From the NCBI GenBank assembly GCA_016207165.1, contig JACQQD010000009.1:62001-126000 (forward strand): a DNA stretch of 64,000 nucleotides. Reading direction: 5' to 3'. This document shows positions 1 through 7,429 of the stretch, piece after piece. Made by a program: the position numbers and the translations under genes. The stretch comes from Microcaldota archaeon (lineage in GTDB: Archaea > Micrarchaeota > Micrarchaeia > Norongarragalinales > Norongarragalinaceae). The first letter of the stretch is position 1. Each line of letters opens with the position of its first letter. Below the pieces are notes generated by a model that saw only the letters and a list, made by a program, of their open reading frames with translations, was not told where the DNA came from and ran no database searches.

Positions 1-345
1 GTCAAAGACGCGTCCGTGGGGCAAAATCGACAGCACGTTGGAAAACGAGCCGGTGATGACGGCGATTTTGAAGCTGTTTTTCTTGAGCCAGGAAACAAAG
101 GGCAAAAAATTGTCACGGTACTGGATGCGGGAGGCCACGGCGTGCAAGTCGTTTTGGGTCAGGCCGGCCAATGCCCTGGTTTTCAGGTGGATGGTTTCGC
201 TGAAACGGTGTTTTCCTTCCATGGTTTCCCGGGTGATTTTGGCGACGTAGGCACGCTTTCCGGCGAGGTCCGCAAGTTCGTCGATGATTTCCTGGCGGAT
301 GAGCGTCGAATCGAAATCAAATGAGATGAGGCGTTCTTCAAGCAC
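1..345 (-). CDS. serB: Phosphoserine phosphatase-like HAD hydrolase, truncated by the window start (C-terminus missing)
   Basis: Not in the ORF track; reverse-strand translation reads VLEERLISFDFDSTLIRQEIIDELADLAGKRAYVAKITRETMEGK (HAD motif DFDST); GTG start near 345 overlaps the serA 3' end. Confidence 0.8.
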   Translation of the reverse strand, partial: MLEERLISFDFDSTLIRQEIIDELADLAGKRAYVAKITRETMEGKHRFSETIHLKTRALAGLTQNDLHAVASRIQYRDNFLPFVSWLKKNSFKIAVITGSFSNVLSILPHGRVFD

Positions 346-1303
346 GCTGAACCACCGGGAGTTGGTTGACGGAGGCAACGGGCTGGCCGTTCAAGGCATC
401 CAATAGAAGCTGTGCGGCCAGGACCGAAGCGTTGCGCTGGCTTTCCTGCGTTGAGGCGCCCAAGTGCGGCGTGGCGACCACGCGGGGGTGGGCCACGAGT
501 TTTGCGGACGTGCTTTCAAGGGGGATGGGCTCCTTTTCAAAGACGTCCAGTCCCGCGGCCGCGACTTTTCCGGTGTTTAGCGCATTCAGGAGGGCTTGCT
601 CGTTGATGATGCCGCCGCGGGCCGCGTTGACCAGCATTATGCCGTCCTTCATTTGGTTGAACGCGTGGACGTCAAGCAAGTTGCGGGTGGAGTCGTTCAG
701 CGGTGCGTGGATGGAGAGGATGTCGCTTTGCGTGTACAGTTCCTCCAATGAAGCCATGGTCACGTGCATGGCGGCGGCTTTTTCTTCGGCCAGGAAGGGG
801 TCGTACGCCAGGACGTGAGCACCGAAGGCGTTCAGGATTTTGGCCACGATTTTGCCGACGGCGCCCACGCCGATTAGTCCCACGGTTTTTCCGGCGATTT
901 CCGTGCCCGTGAATTTCGTTCGCTCCCATTGGTTTTGCTTCATGGTTTCCAGGGCGGGTTTGAGTTGGCGGATGGCGGCCAGCAACAACGCCACGGCCAT
1001 TTCGGCGGCGGCTTGCGCGTTGGCTCCCGGCGCGTTGACCACCATTATTCCAAGGCGCGTGGCTTCTGGGACGTTGATGTTATCCACGCCGGTTCCCGCT
1101 CTGCCGACGGCTTTCAGGTTTTTTCCGGCGGAAAGAACGGCGGCGGTGACCTGGGTGCCGCTGCGTACCATGAGGGCGTCGTATCCTGGAATTTTTCCGG
1201 TGAGTTGGGCCTCGTCCATCCCGTAGGCTTCGTCCACGGCCGCCTGGCTTTTCAGTAGGGTCAGGGCGTCGGGGTGGATTTTGTCGGTGACGAGGACTTT
1301 CAT
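338..1303 (-). CDS. serA: D-3-phosphoglycerate dehydrogenase
   Basis: MKVLVTDKIHPDAL..., GLIGVGAVGKIVAKI Rossmann motif, NAARGGIINEQAL and TPHLGASTQESQ signatures; start trimmed from the 1375 ORF start. Confidence 0.93.
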   Translation of the reverse strand: MKVLVTDKIHPDALTLLKSQAAVDEAYGMDEAQLTGKIPGYDALMVRSGTQVTAAVLSAGKNLKAVGRAGTGVDNINVPEATRLGIMVVNAPGANAQAAAEMAVALLLAAIRQLKPALETMKQNQWERTKFTGTEIAGKTVGLIGVGAVGKIVAKILNAFGAHVLAYDPFLAEEKAAAMHVTMASLEELYTQSDILSIHAPLNDSTRNLLDVHAFNQMKDGIMLVNAARGGIINEQALLNALNTGKVAAAGLDVFEKEPIPLESTSAKLVAHPRVVATPHLGASTQESQRNASVLAAQLLLDALNGQPVASVNQLPVVQRA

Positions 1304-2385
1304 TGCGCGGTCACCAATTCCGTTGGATGCATGACGCGCATCAGTGCTTCGGTGCAATGCGCCATGCTTCGGCATTCTTGGGGGCCGATGTGGGCGATGC
1401 GCAGCATTTTTTCTTTCCAGACGCCTTGGCCGCCGGCGATCTGGATGCCTTGTTTCGCCAAGGCGTTTTTGATTTCTTTGGCTTGGTCTGTGAGAAACGC
1501 GGTGATGGTGGCGGATTGGAAGCCTTGTTCGGCAAAGTTCTCAAATCCGGTGGCTTCCACGGCCTCTCGGGCCATGCGCGCCGCGTCCTCGTGCAGTTGA
1601 ATGCGGGCGTCCAGTCCCTCTTCAAACAATTCCTGCAACGCGTTCTGAAGGCCGTAAAACGTGGGCAAACTGGGGGTGTACGGCGTTTCGTTTCGCTCGT
1701 AGAATTTCTTGTAGCGTTTGAGGTCCAAGCCGTAGGTAGGAATGCGTTTTTTGGATTCGATTTCTTGCATGGCTTCGCTTGAAACCATCACAAACCCCAG
1801 TCCCGGCGGCGCCGCCAGGCTTTTCTGGGAGGCGGAGGTGCACGCGTCGATGCCCCACCCCTTGCAATCCAGTTCCATGCCGCCCAAGGAACTGACGGCG
1901 TCCACGAGGATGCGGGCGCCGTTTTTCTTTGCCACGCTCGCCACGCCTTTCACGTCGTTGGTCACTCCGGTGGCCGTCTCGTTTTGCACCATGCACACCC
2001 AATCCGGTTTTTGTTCTTCAATGGCTTTCGCCGCGCGCTCGGCGTTGATGCCTTTCCCGTCTTGGATGTGGAGCGCTTGGGTGCCCTCCGGGTTGTAAAT
2101 GCGGCAGGCCTGGTACAGCCGTTCCCCGAACTCGCCGTTGACCAAGCACAGTGTTTTGGTTTCAGGAACCAGGTTGGCCACGGCCGCTTCATTGGCCAGG
2201 GTGCCTGAACCGGTGATGCAATACGCTTGGGCTGCGTCGGGGGCTTTGAAAACCTGTTCCAATTTTTGCGTGCAGTCCAAAAACGTGGCGCGAAAATCCG
2301 GGGATCGGTGCGAGATCATGGGTTTCTGCATGCCTTCCAAAACAGAATCGTTGACGGGGACGGGTCCTGGGACAAACCATTTCAC
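1300..2385 (-). CDS. Class V aminotransferase (serine-pyruvate/alanine-glyoxylate type), probably the phosphoserine aminotransferase of the operon
   Basis: MKWFVPGPVPVNDSVLEGMQKPMISHRSPDF, DAVSSLGGMELD, SASQKSLAAPPGLGF (PLP Lys); 4-bp overlap with serA. Confidence 0.88.
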   Translation of the reverse strand: MKWFVPGPVPVNDSVLEGMQKPMISHRSPDFRATFLDCTQKLEQVFKAPDAAQAYCITGSGTLANEAAVANLVPETKTLCLVNGEFGERLYQACRIYNPEGTQALHIQDGKGINAERAAKAIEEQKPDWVCMVQNETATGVTNDVKGVASVAKKNGARILVDAVSSLGGMELDCKGWGIDACTSASQKSLAAPPGLGFVMVSSEAMQEIESKKRIPTYGLDLKRYKKFYERNETPYTPSLPTFYGLQNALQELFEEGLDARIQLHEDAARMAREAVEATGFENFAEQGFQSATITAFLTDQAKEIKNALAKQGIQIAGGQGVWKEKMLRIAHIGPQECRSMAHCTEALMRVMHPTELVTAQ

Positions 2386-2513
2386 GAAAAACCACCTGGA
2401 AACGTTTTGGGGGTATGGGTGGTTTCGAGGTATTTAAGCGTGCTCCACTTTTGGCCAATTGTTTAGGCATTTTTTCGATAGTTTTATTAGTTTTTGGAGT
2501 GTTTACTTCATTG

Positions 2514-2966
2514 ATGGAATTCAGGTTGGATGAAAAGGACCGGGCGATTTTGTCGGAATTGCGGCGGGACGGATCGCTTTCGGAGAAGAAGCTGGCCCAA
2601 AAGACCGGCATTGCCATGACCACCGTTCACCACCGGTTGGTTCGTTTGAAGCGCGAGGGCGTCATCACGCAGTATACCGTTCGATTGAATTTCGCGAAAA
2701 TCGGCCAGCCCATCACCGCGTACGTGTTGGTCAAGGCCGCGCCGCAGGCGGACCAAAAAAAATTGATGGAGTACTTGGCGAAGCTACCGAACATTTTCGA
2801 GGTGGCCATGGTCACCGGGGAGTTTGATTTGTTGTGCAAGGCGCGCGTGTCGAGCATGGAGGCGCTGAATTCCTTGATCGTACGGCATTTGCGTAAGCAG
2901 AAGGCCGTCAACGAAACGCGGACCATGATTTCGTATGAAACCGTCGAGCTTTCCGGCATGGGCTGA
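2514..2966 (+). CDS. Lrp/AsnC family transcriptional regulator
   Basis: LDEKDRAILSELRRDGSLSEKKLAQKTGIAMTTVHHRLVRLKREGVI helix-turn-helix plus RAM-like C-terminal domain; divergent from the serine operon. Confidence 0.9.
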   Translation: MEFRLDEKDRAILSELRRDGSLSEKKLAQKTGIAMTTVHHRLVRLKREGVITQYTVRLNFAKIGQPITAYVLVKAAPQADQKKLMEYLAKLPNIFEVAMVTGEFDLLCKARVSSMEALNSLIVRHLRKQKAVNETRTMISYETVELSGMG

Positions 2967-2974
2967 ACGGTTCT

Positions 2975-4528
2975 TTACGTGAGCAGCGTTTGCCTGAAGT
3001 TTTCGGGGTCAACTGGTTCAAAGCGGGCGAAGAAGTGGTCAAACCCGTTGTTTTCGAAGTTTCCGGTGATGCGCACGCCGCTTGAAAGCTCTTTTCGGCG
3101 TTTGGAAAAGTCGGCGAAGCACGCGGCCGTGTACAGCATGTGCTCGGAGGCGTAGGTGAGGCGGGGGATGGCCAACCGCAGGAAATCGTTTTTGGCGGGG
3201 GCCAGGCGTTTTCCATTCCCATCTTTTTTGGCGTACATGACGTCGCCGATTTCGACGCCTCGGATGCCGTATTTGGCAAATAACGCGAGGCTGAGCGTCC
3301 AGCCGCGGTATTGGTCTTCCGGCACGCCGTCAAGGAATTCGCGGGCGTCCACGTACACGGCGTGGCCGCCGCAGGGGTGAACCAAGGGCACGCCGGCGGC
3401 ATGCAGCAGTCGGTGGAGGTACTGGACTTGGCCGACGCGCTGGCGGAGGTAGTCTTCTTGCGTGGTTTCGCGTAGTCCTTGGGCGGTGATTTCCAAGTCG
3501 CGTCCGGCCAGGCCTCCGTAGCTGATGAATCCGTCGCGCATGATGGTCAGGGTCTTGGCGTGGTAGGCGACTTTGTCGCCCGCGAAACCGTTGCGGATCA
3601 AGATCGCGCCGCCGATGTTGGCTTTCGCGTCTTTTTTGGCCGAAAACGTGGCGCCGTCGACGTAGGAGAACATGTCGCGGACGATGTCACGGATGGTTTT
3701 CTGGTTTTGTCCGGGTTCTTTTTGTTGGATGAAGTACGCGTTTTCGGCGAACCGGCACGCGTCGAAAAACAGGGGCACGTGGTTTGCGTCGCAGATTTGC
3801 CGCGTGGCCTGGATGTTCTCCAGGGAGACGGGTTGGCCGCCACTGGTGTTGTTGGTGATCGTCAGGAAAACCGCTCCCACGCCGCCTTGGGCGATGCGTT
3901 CTTTGAGGCGGTTTGGCTCCAAGTTGCCTTTGAAGGGTGCGTCGTGGTCCAGGGGTTTTTCGTAGGCTTCGCAGTACAAGTTTTCCGGGGCGTGGCCGGT
4001 GATGTTTGTAACCCAGCCGTGCGTGGTGTCAAAGGCGGTGTTGAACACGATTTTCTGGTTTTCCTTGACGATTCCGGCTTTTTTGAGCGCTTCCAAGAAC
4101 GTGCTTTCCGCGGACCGGCCTTGGTGCGCCGGAAGGATGGTGAACTCGTTTCCGCAGACTTCCTTAAAGGCGTTTTCAAATTCCAAAAAGCTCTTCGAGC
4201 CCGCGTACCATTCCGTGGCCTGCATCAAGGCGGCCCACTGCTTGTCGCTCATGCTTCCGGTTCCGGAATCCGTGAGAAAGTCCACGAGCACGCCCGTGTT
4301 TTCTCCGACGTGGAAAACGTTGTACCCCGCGTTCTTGAGTGCGTCCAAGCGTTGTTCGGTGCTCATGGCGGTTCCGGCCACGTGCTGGGTGGACTTGATT
4401 AAAAACGGCTGTGCTTCGGCTTGCGGCATGAGGGATTGAATGGCGTTCGTGGTTTCTTCCAGGCTTTGCGAACCGTTTTCAAGTTTTTCCAGTTCCAGTT
4501 GGATGATTTTTGAAAGGGCCTGGTTCAT
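2975..4528 (-). CDS. Beta-eliminating lyase (tryptophanase / tyrosine phenol-lyase family)
   Basis: 517 aa; ILPAHQGRSAES, ITNNTSGGQPVSLENI, FFDACRFAENAYFI, FSAKKDAKANIGG (PLP Lys region). Confidence 0.88.
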   Translation of the reverse strand: MNQALSKIIQLELEKLENGSQSLEETTNAIQSLMPQAEAQPFLIKSTQHVAGTAMSTEQRLDALKNAGYNVFHVGENTGVLVDFLTDSGTGSMSDKQWAALMQATEWYAGSKSFLEFENAFKEVCGNEFTILPAHQGRSAESTFLEALKKAGIVKENQKIVFNTAFDTTHGWVTNITGHAPENLYCEAYEKPLDHDAPFKGNLEPNRLKERIAQGGVGAVFLTITNNTSGGQPVSLENIQATRQICDANHVPLFFDACRFAENAYFIQQKEPGQNQKTIRDIVRDMFSYVDGATFSAKKDAKANIGGAILIRNGFAGDKVAYHAKTLTIMRDGFISYGGLAGRDLEITAQGLRETTQEDYLRQRVGQVQYLHRLLHAAGVPLVHPCGGHAVYVDAREFLDGVPEDQYRGWTLSLALFAKYGIRGVEIGDVMYAKKDGNGKRLAPAKNDFLRLAIPRLTYASEHMLYTAACFADFSKRRKELSSGVRITGNFENNGFDHFFARFEPVDPENFRQTLLT

Positions 4529-4537
4529 GGTCTTTCC

Positions 4538-4897
4538 TCAATCGATGACGCCGCCGCCTTCCTCGTGCCGTACGATGAGTTGGAGTAAATTGTTGGCCAT
4601 GTCGAATCCTTGCGCTTTGCACGTCAAAACGCTCAGGGCAATTGGTTCCCCGCGTTTCTGGGCCAACGAAATCTGTTCGCTCGTTACATGATGGATTTCT
4701 TGGCGGCCAGGAACCAATACGTATATTGACTTAGGCAACTTGGTTTCGTGGGGCCGGCGCCGGATATCCCTCACGAACATGCCGTCTGATGGTTTGAAGC
4801 CGACGTTTGGCCCGTTGGTGGGCCTCCAATCTTCTGAAGGCGTCCAATTACGGAGTTTCGCGTGTTCGACAAGACGTTGAATGTTTTCGTTGATCAT
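4538..4897 (-). CDS. Hypothetical protein, 119 aa
   Basis: Open frame filling the gap between two genes on the same strand; no family recognised. Confidence 0.6.
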   Translation of the reverse strand: MINENIQRLVEHAKLRNWTPSEDWRPTNGPNVGFKPSDGMFVRDIRRRPHETKLPKSIYVLVPGRQEIHHVTSEQISLAQKRGEPIALSVLTCKAQGFDMANNLLQLIVRHEEGGGVID

Positions 4898-4929
4898 GGT
4901 GTCCTTGGGGTACTTTGGGCGCCCAGATA

Positions 4930-5811
4930 TTAAACCCTTGATTTGTTTTGTCCCTGCCGCGTCAACACGACGACTCCAAACCCGATGAGGGCGGCGCCGG
5001 CCAATTGAATGGCGGTCATGGATTCGCCGAGAAACGCCATGGCGATGAGGGCGGTGGAGATGCCGGCGGTGAAGTTGGCCAGCGAGGAAATCGAGGGGCC
5101 TTCCGCGTCAATGGCGCGGAACAAAAACAGGATGGCCAACGCGGTGGTTAGGCTTGAACCCACGACTTCCAGCCAAACCGGTTGCAGGGTGTGCAATTGG
5201 TTAGGCGCCAACACGACGACGAGGCCCAGCACGAACAAGGCGCTGAAGAAAAAACGGGCGTAGCTGACGGAGTCCGGCTTCGTGTGGTCCATGATTTTCT
5301 TGCTGTACGCGTTGTTGAACGCCAGACACAAAACGGCTCCGAACACCGAAGCGTCTCCGATGTTGACAGTGGAAAAGTCTTGCCGGAAGGCAAGCAATGC
5401 CGCGCCGGCGGTCATGACAACCAAAATGGCGTAGAAATGCTTGGGCAGGGATTCCTTGACGAGGGCTTTGGAGAACACGACGGTGAACACCGGAATGAGG
5501 GCCAACAGAAAGCCGAGGTTGGTGGCGGTGGTGTGGACGAGGCCGAACATGATGAACAAGTACCCCAAACCCGATGACGTGATGCCGTTGACGGCCAATT
5601 CTTTGGGGTATTTTCGGATGGCGTCCACGGTTTTTTGGTTGAGGAAGAACGGCGTTAACGCCAAAACGGCGACGAGGTTGCTGGCCAAAGCAAACCAGTA
5701 AATGTTGGCTCCGGCGTCCACCGCGATCTTGGTCAGGATGACGGAGGCGCCGGTCAGTATGGAGAACGCGGCGAGGTTTTTCACGGCGTCGGGTTTCATG
5801 GAAGCGTTCAC
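4930..5811 (-). CDS. EamA/DMT-family transporter
   Basis: About 10 hydrophobic segments, DMT-like internal repeat, e.g. GLGYLFIMFGLVHTTATNLGFLLALIPVF. Confidence 0.85.
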   Translation of the reverse strand: MNASMKPDAVKNLAAFSILTGASVILTKIAVDAGANIYWFALASNLVAVLALTPFFLNQKTVDAIRKYPKELAVNGITSSGLGYLFIMFGLVHTTATNLGFLLALIPVFTVVFSKALVKESLPKHFYAILVVMTAGAALLAFRQDFSTVNIGDASVFGAVLCLAFNNAYSKKIMDHTKPDSVSYARFFFSALFVLGLVVVLAPNQLHTLQPVWLEVVGSSLTTALAILFLFRAIDAEGPSISSLANFTAGISTALIAMAFLGESMTAIQLAGAALIGFGVVVLTRQGQNKSRV

Positions 5812-5864
5812 GGCAAACCGGCTTTTATAGGCGTTTGGGCAATAGCTTGTCCGAGTGATTTTTT

Positions 5865-6419
5865 GTGTCTTTAGAAAAAACCATTGCGCGCATTGACGGG
5901 GAATTGTCGGAAAAGGAAAAGCGCCAGGACGTCGTTTTGGCGGATTCGCGGGTCGTGATTCGAAACTGCGCGAAAGCGATCCGGCACCTTCATACGGGCG
6001 ACATGGCGGAGGCCAAGAAAGTCGTCAAGGCGTTGGACGCCGACGTGGCGGCTTTGAAAAAAGTGGCCCAGGACTTTGAGCACATTGCTTCCAGCGCGTA
6101 CCAGGAGTACGTGGAAATCAAGTGCCTGCTTTCGTTGTTGGAGAAAAAAGAGCTTCCGACTCCTGGTGACCTCAAGGTGGATGACCAGAGTTATTTGGCG
6201 GGGTTGGCGGACTGCGTGGGAGAGCTTCGGCGGTCGCTTCAATTGGCGCTGAAGGCCGGAAAGAAAAAAGACGCGGATTACTTGTTTGGAAAAATGAATT
6301 ACATTTACGACCATTTGATGTTGCTGAAGTACTCCAGTTCCCTGGTGGGGCCCTTGAAGCGGAAGCAGGACATGATTCGAAGCCAAGTCGAACAAGCGCG
6401 AAGCGAGCTCTTGCGATAG
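5865..6419 (+). CDS. Translin family protein
   Basis: 184 aa helical protein, RQDVVLADSRVVIRNCAKAIRHLHTGD...YLFGKMNYIYDHLMLLKYS; GTG start. Confidence 0.75.
   Translation: MSLEKTIARIDGELSEKEKRQDVVLADSRVVIRNCAKAIRHLHTGDMAEAKKVVKALDADVAALKKVAQDFEHIASSAYQEYVEIKCLLSLLEKKELPTPGDLKVDDQSYLAGLADCVGELRRSLQLALKAGKKKDADYLFGKMNYIYDHLMLLKYSSSLVGPLKRKQDMIRSQVEQARSELLR
6369..6419 (+). repeat. Direct repeat copy 1: in-frame 3' end of the translin gene
   Basis: 51 nt gacatgattcgaagccaagtcgaacaagcgcgaagcgagctcttgcgatag; 49/51 identical to 6498-6548. Confidence 0.95.
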
Positions 6420-6497
6420 GAATTTGATTCGCGCGCAAGTCGGGGGTTCGGGGAAGCGTAGGACTATAGGGGGCGGAGCCCCCTGTGGTCCGGCAAC
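6420..6497. repeat. 78-nt GC-rich spacer with strong hairpin between duplicated translin 3' ends
   Basis: Contains ggactatagggggc-gga-gccccctgtggtcc (14-bp stem including two G:U pairs). Confidence 0.8.
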
Positions 6498-6548
6498 GAC
6501 ATGATTCGAAGCCAAGTCGAACAAGCGCGAAGCGAGCTTTTGCGTTAG
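6498..6548 (+). repeat. Direct repeat copy 2: untranslated copy of the translin 3' end including stop codon
   Basis: gacatgattcgaagccaagtcgaacaagcgcgaagcgagcttttgcgttag; encodes the same DMIRSQVEQARSELLR* with two synonymous changes. Confidence 0.95.
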
Positions 6549-6557
6549 TTGCCGCGT

Positions 6558-6764
6558 TTACTCTTGGTTGAACGTTTTTTCGTCCGGCGTTTCCGTGTTG
6601 GACTGAATTTGATTGGCTGGTTTCACGGTTTTTTCTTGTTTCGCGTCTTCGCTTTGGTTTTCGTCGTGCCCGACTTCGGCCTGGAATTGGATGGTGGAGT
6701 AGATGCCGACGATTAGAAGTCCGATTAAAATGATGACGCCGGCGGTGGCCAGGTTCAGTTTCAT
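6558..6764 (-). CDS. Small single-pass membrane protein, 68 aa
   Basis: MKLNLATAGVIILIGLLIVGIYSTIQF TM segment then acidic tail; upstream gaggtg SD. Confidence 0.65.
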   Translation of the reverse strand: MKLNLATAGVIILIGLLIVGIYSTIQFQAEVGHDENQSEDAKQEKTVKPANQIQSNTETPDEKTFNQE

Positions 6765-6806
6765 GAATAAAACGCACCTCTGGTTTTCATAGCTTTTTTT
6801 GGGGTT

Positions 6807-7409
6807 TTATGGTTTTCGGGCCTCGAACACGACGAGGTGCTCGAAGAAGAAATCCGCTTTTGCGACTTCTTGTACGGTCAAGCCTTTTTTTTCCAGGGCT
6901 TTTTGCGTGATTTCGTTGCCGGATTGGCCGTCGGTCGCCGAAACGGAGCTGTTCAGGATGTATGCCGCACCGTCTTGGGCCAAGTGCTTGTCGAATTGGT
7001 CCAAAAAGGGATTGATCAGGCGGCGTCCGTCCGCTCCGCCGTCCAATGCTTTGTTGAGGGGTTCCCCAAGTTTCTCCGCTTCAGCGGTGGGTAAGTACGG
7101 AGGATTGAAGAACAGGGTTTCAAAGTTGCCGCGGATGTTGGAGAACAGGTCGGTCAACACGGTCTCAAAGGGCTGGTGTAACTGGTTTTGCGCCACGTTT
7201 TTTTTCACGGCTTCCAGCGCCAACGGGTTTTGGTCGGCGAAGGTGACGCGAATGATGGGGCGCGTCATGGCGTAAAGGCCCACGATGCCGCTGCCGCAGC
7301 ACATGTCCAGCACCCGGCCTTGGGCGTTTTTAGCGGCGGTTTCGGCCAACAAGTGCGAGTCTTCTCGGGGCGCGTAGACGTGGGGTGGCGTGTGGATGGT
7401 GAGGGGCAT
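6807..7409 (-). CDS. HemK/PrmC-like (Mtq2-type) SAM-dependent methyltransferase
   Basis: VLDMCCGSGIVGLYA SAM motif and FFNPPYLP (NPPY) motif. Confidence 0.85.
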   Translation of the reverse strand: MPLTIHTPPHVYAPREDSHLLAETAAKNAQGRVLDMCCGSGIVGLYAMTRPIIRVTFADQNPLALEAVKKNVAQNQLHQPFETVLTDLFSNIRGNFETLFFNPPYLPTAEAEKLGEPLNKALDGGADGRRLINPFLDQFDKHLAQDGAAYILNSSVSATDGQSGNEITQKALEKKGLTVQEVAKADFFFEHLVVFEARKP

Positions 7410-7429
7410 GACGCGGGATATCCCTGTTT

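Noticed and set aside
16-324. 102-aa plus-strand ORF at the window start
   Set aside because: Opposite the truncated serB gene with a HAD DFDST motif.
3479-4402. 307-aa ORF antisense to the tryptophanase-family gene
   Set aside because: The sense protein has conserved PLP-lyase motifs; antisense has none.
6172-6777. 201-aa minus-strand ORF containing ARFALVRLGFESC twice
   Set aside because: The internal repeat is merely the antisense reading of the duplicated translin 3' end, not a repeat protein.
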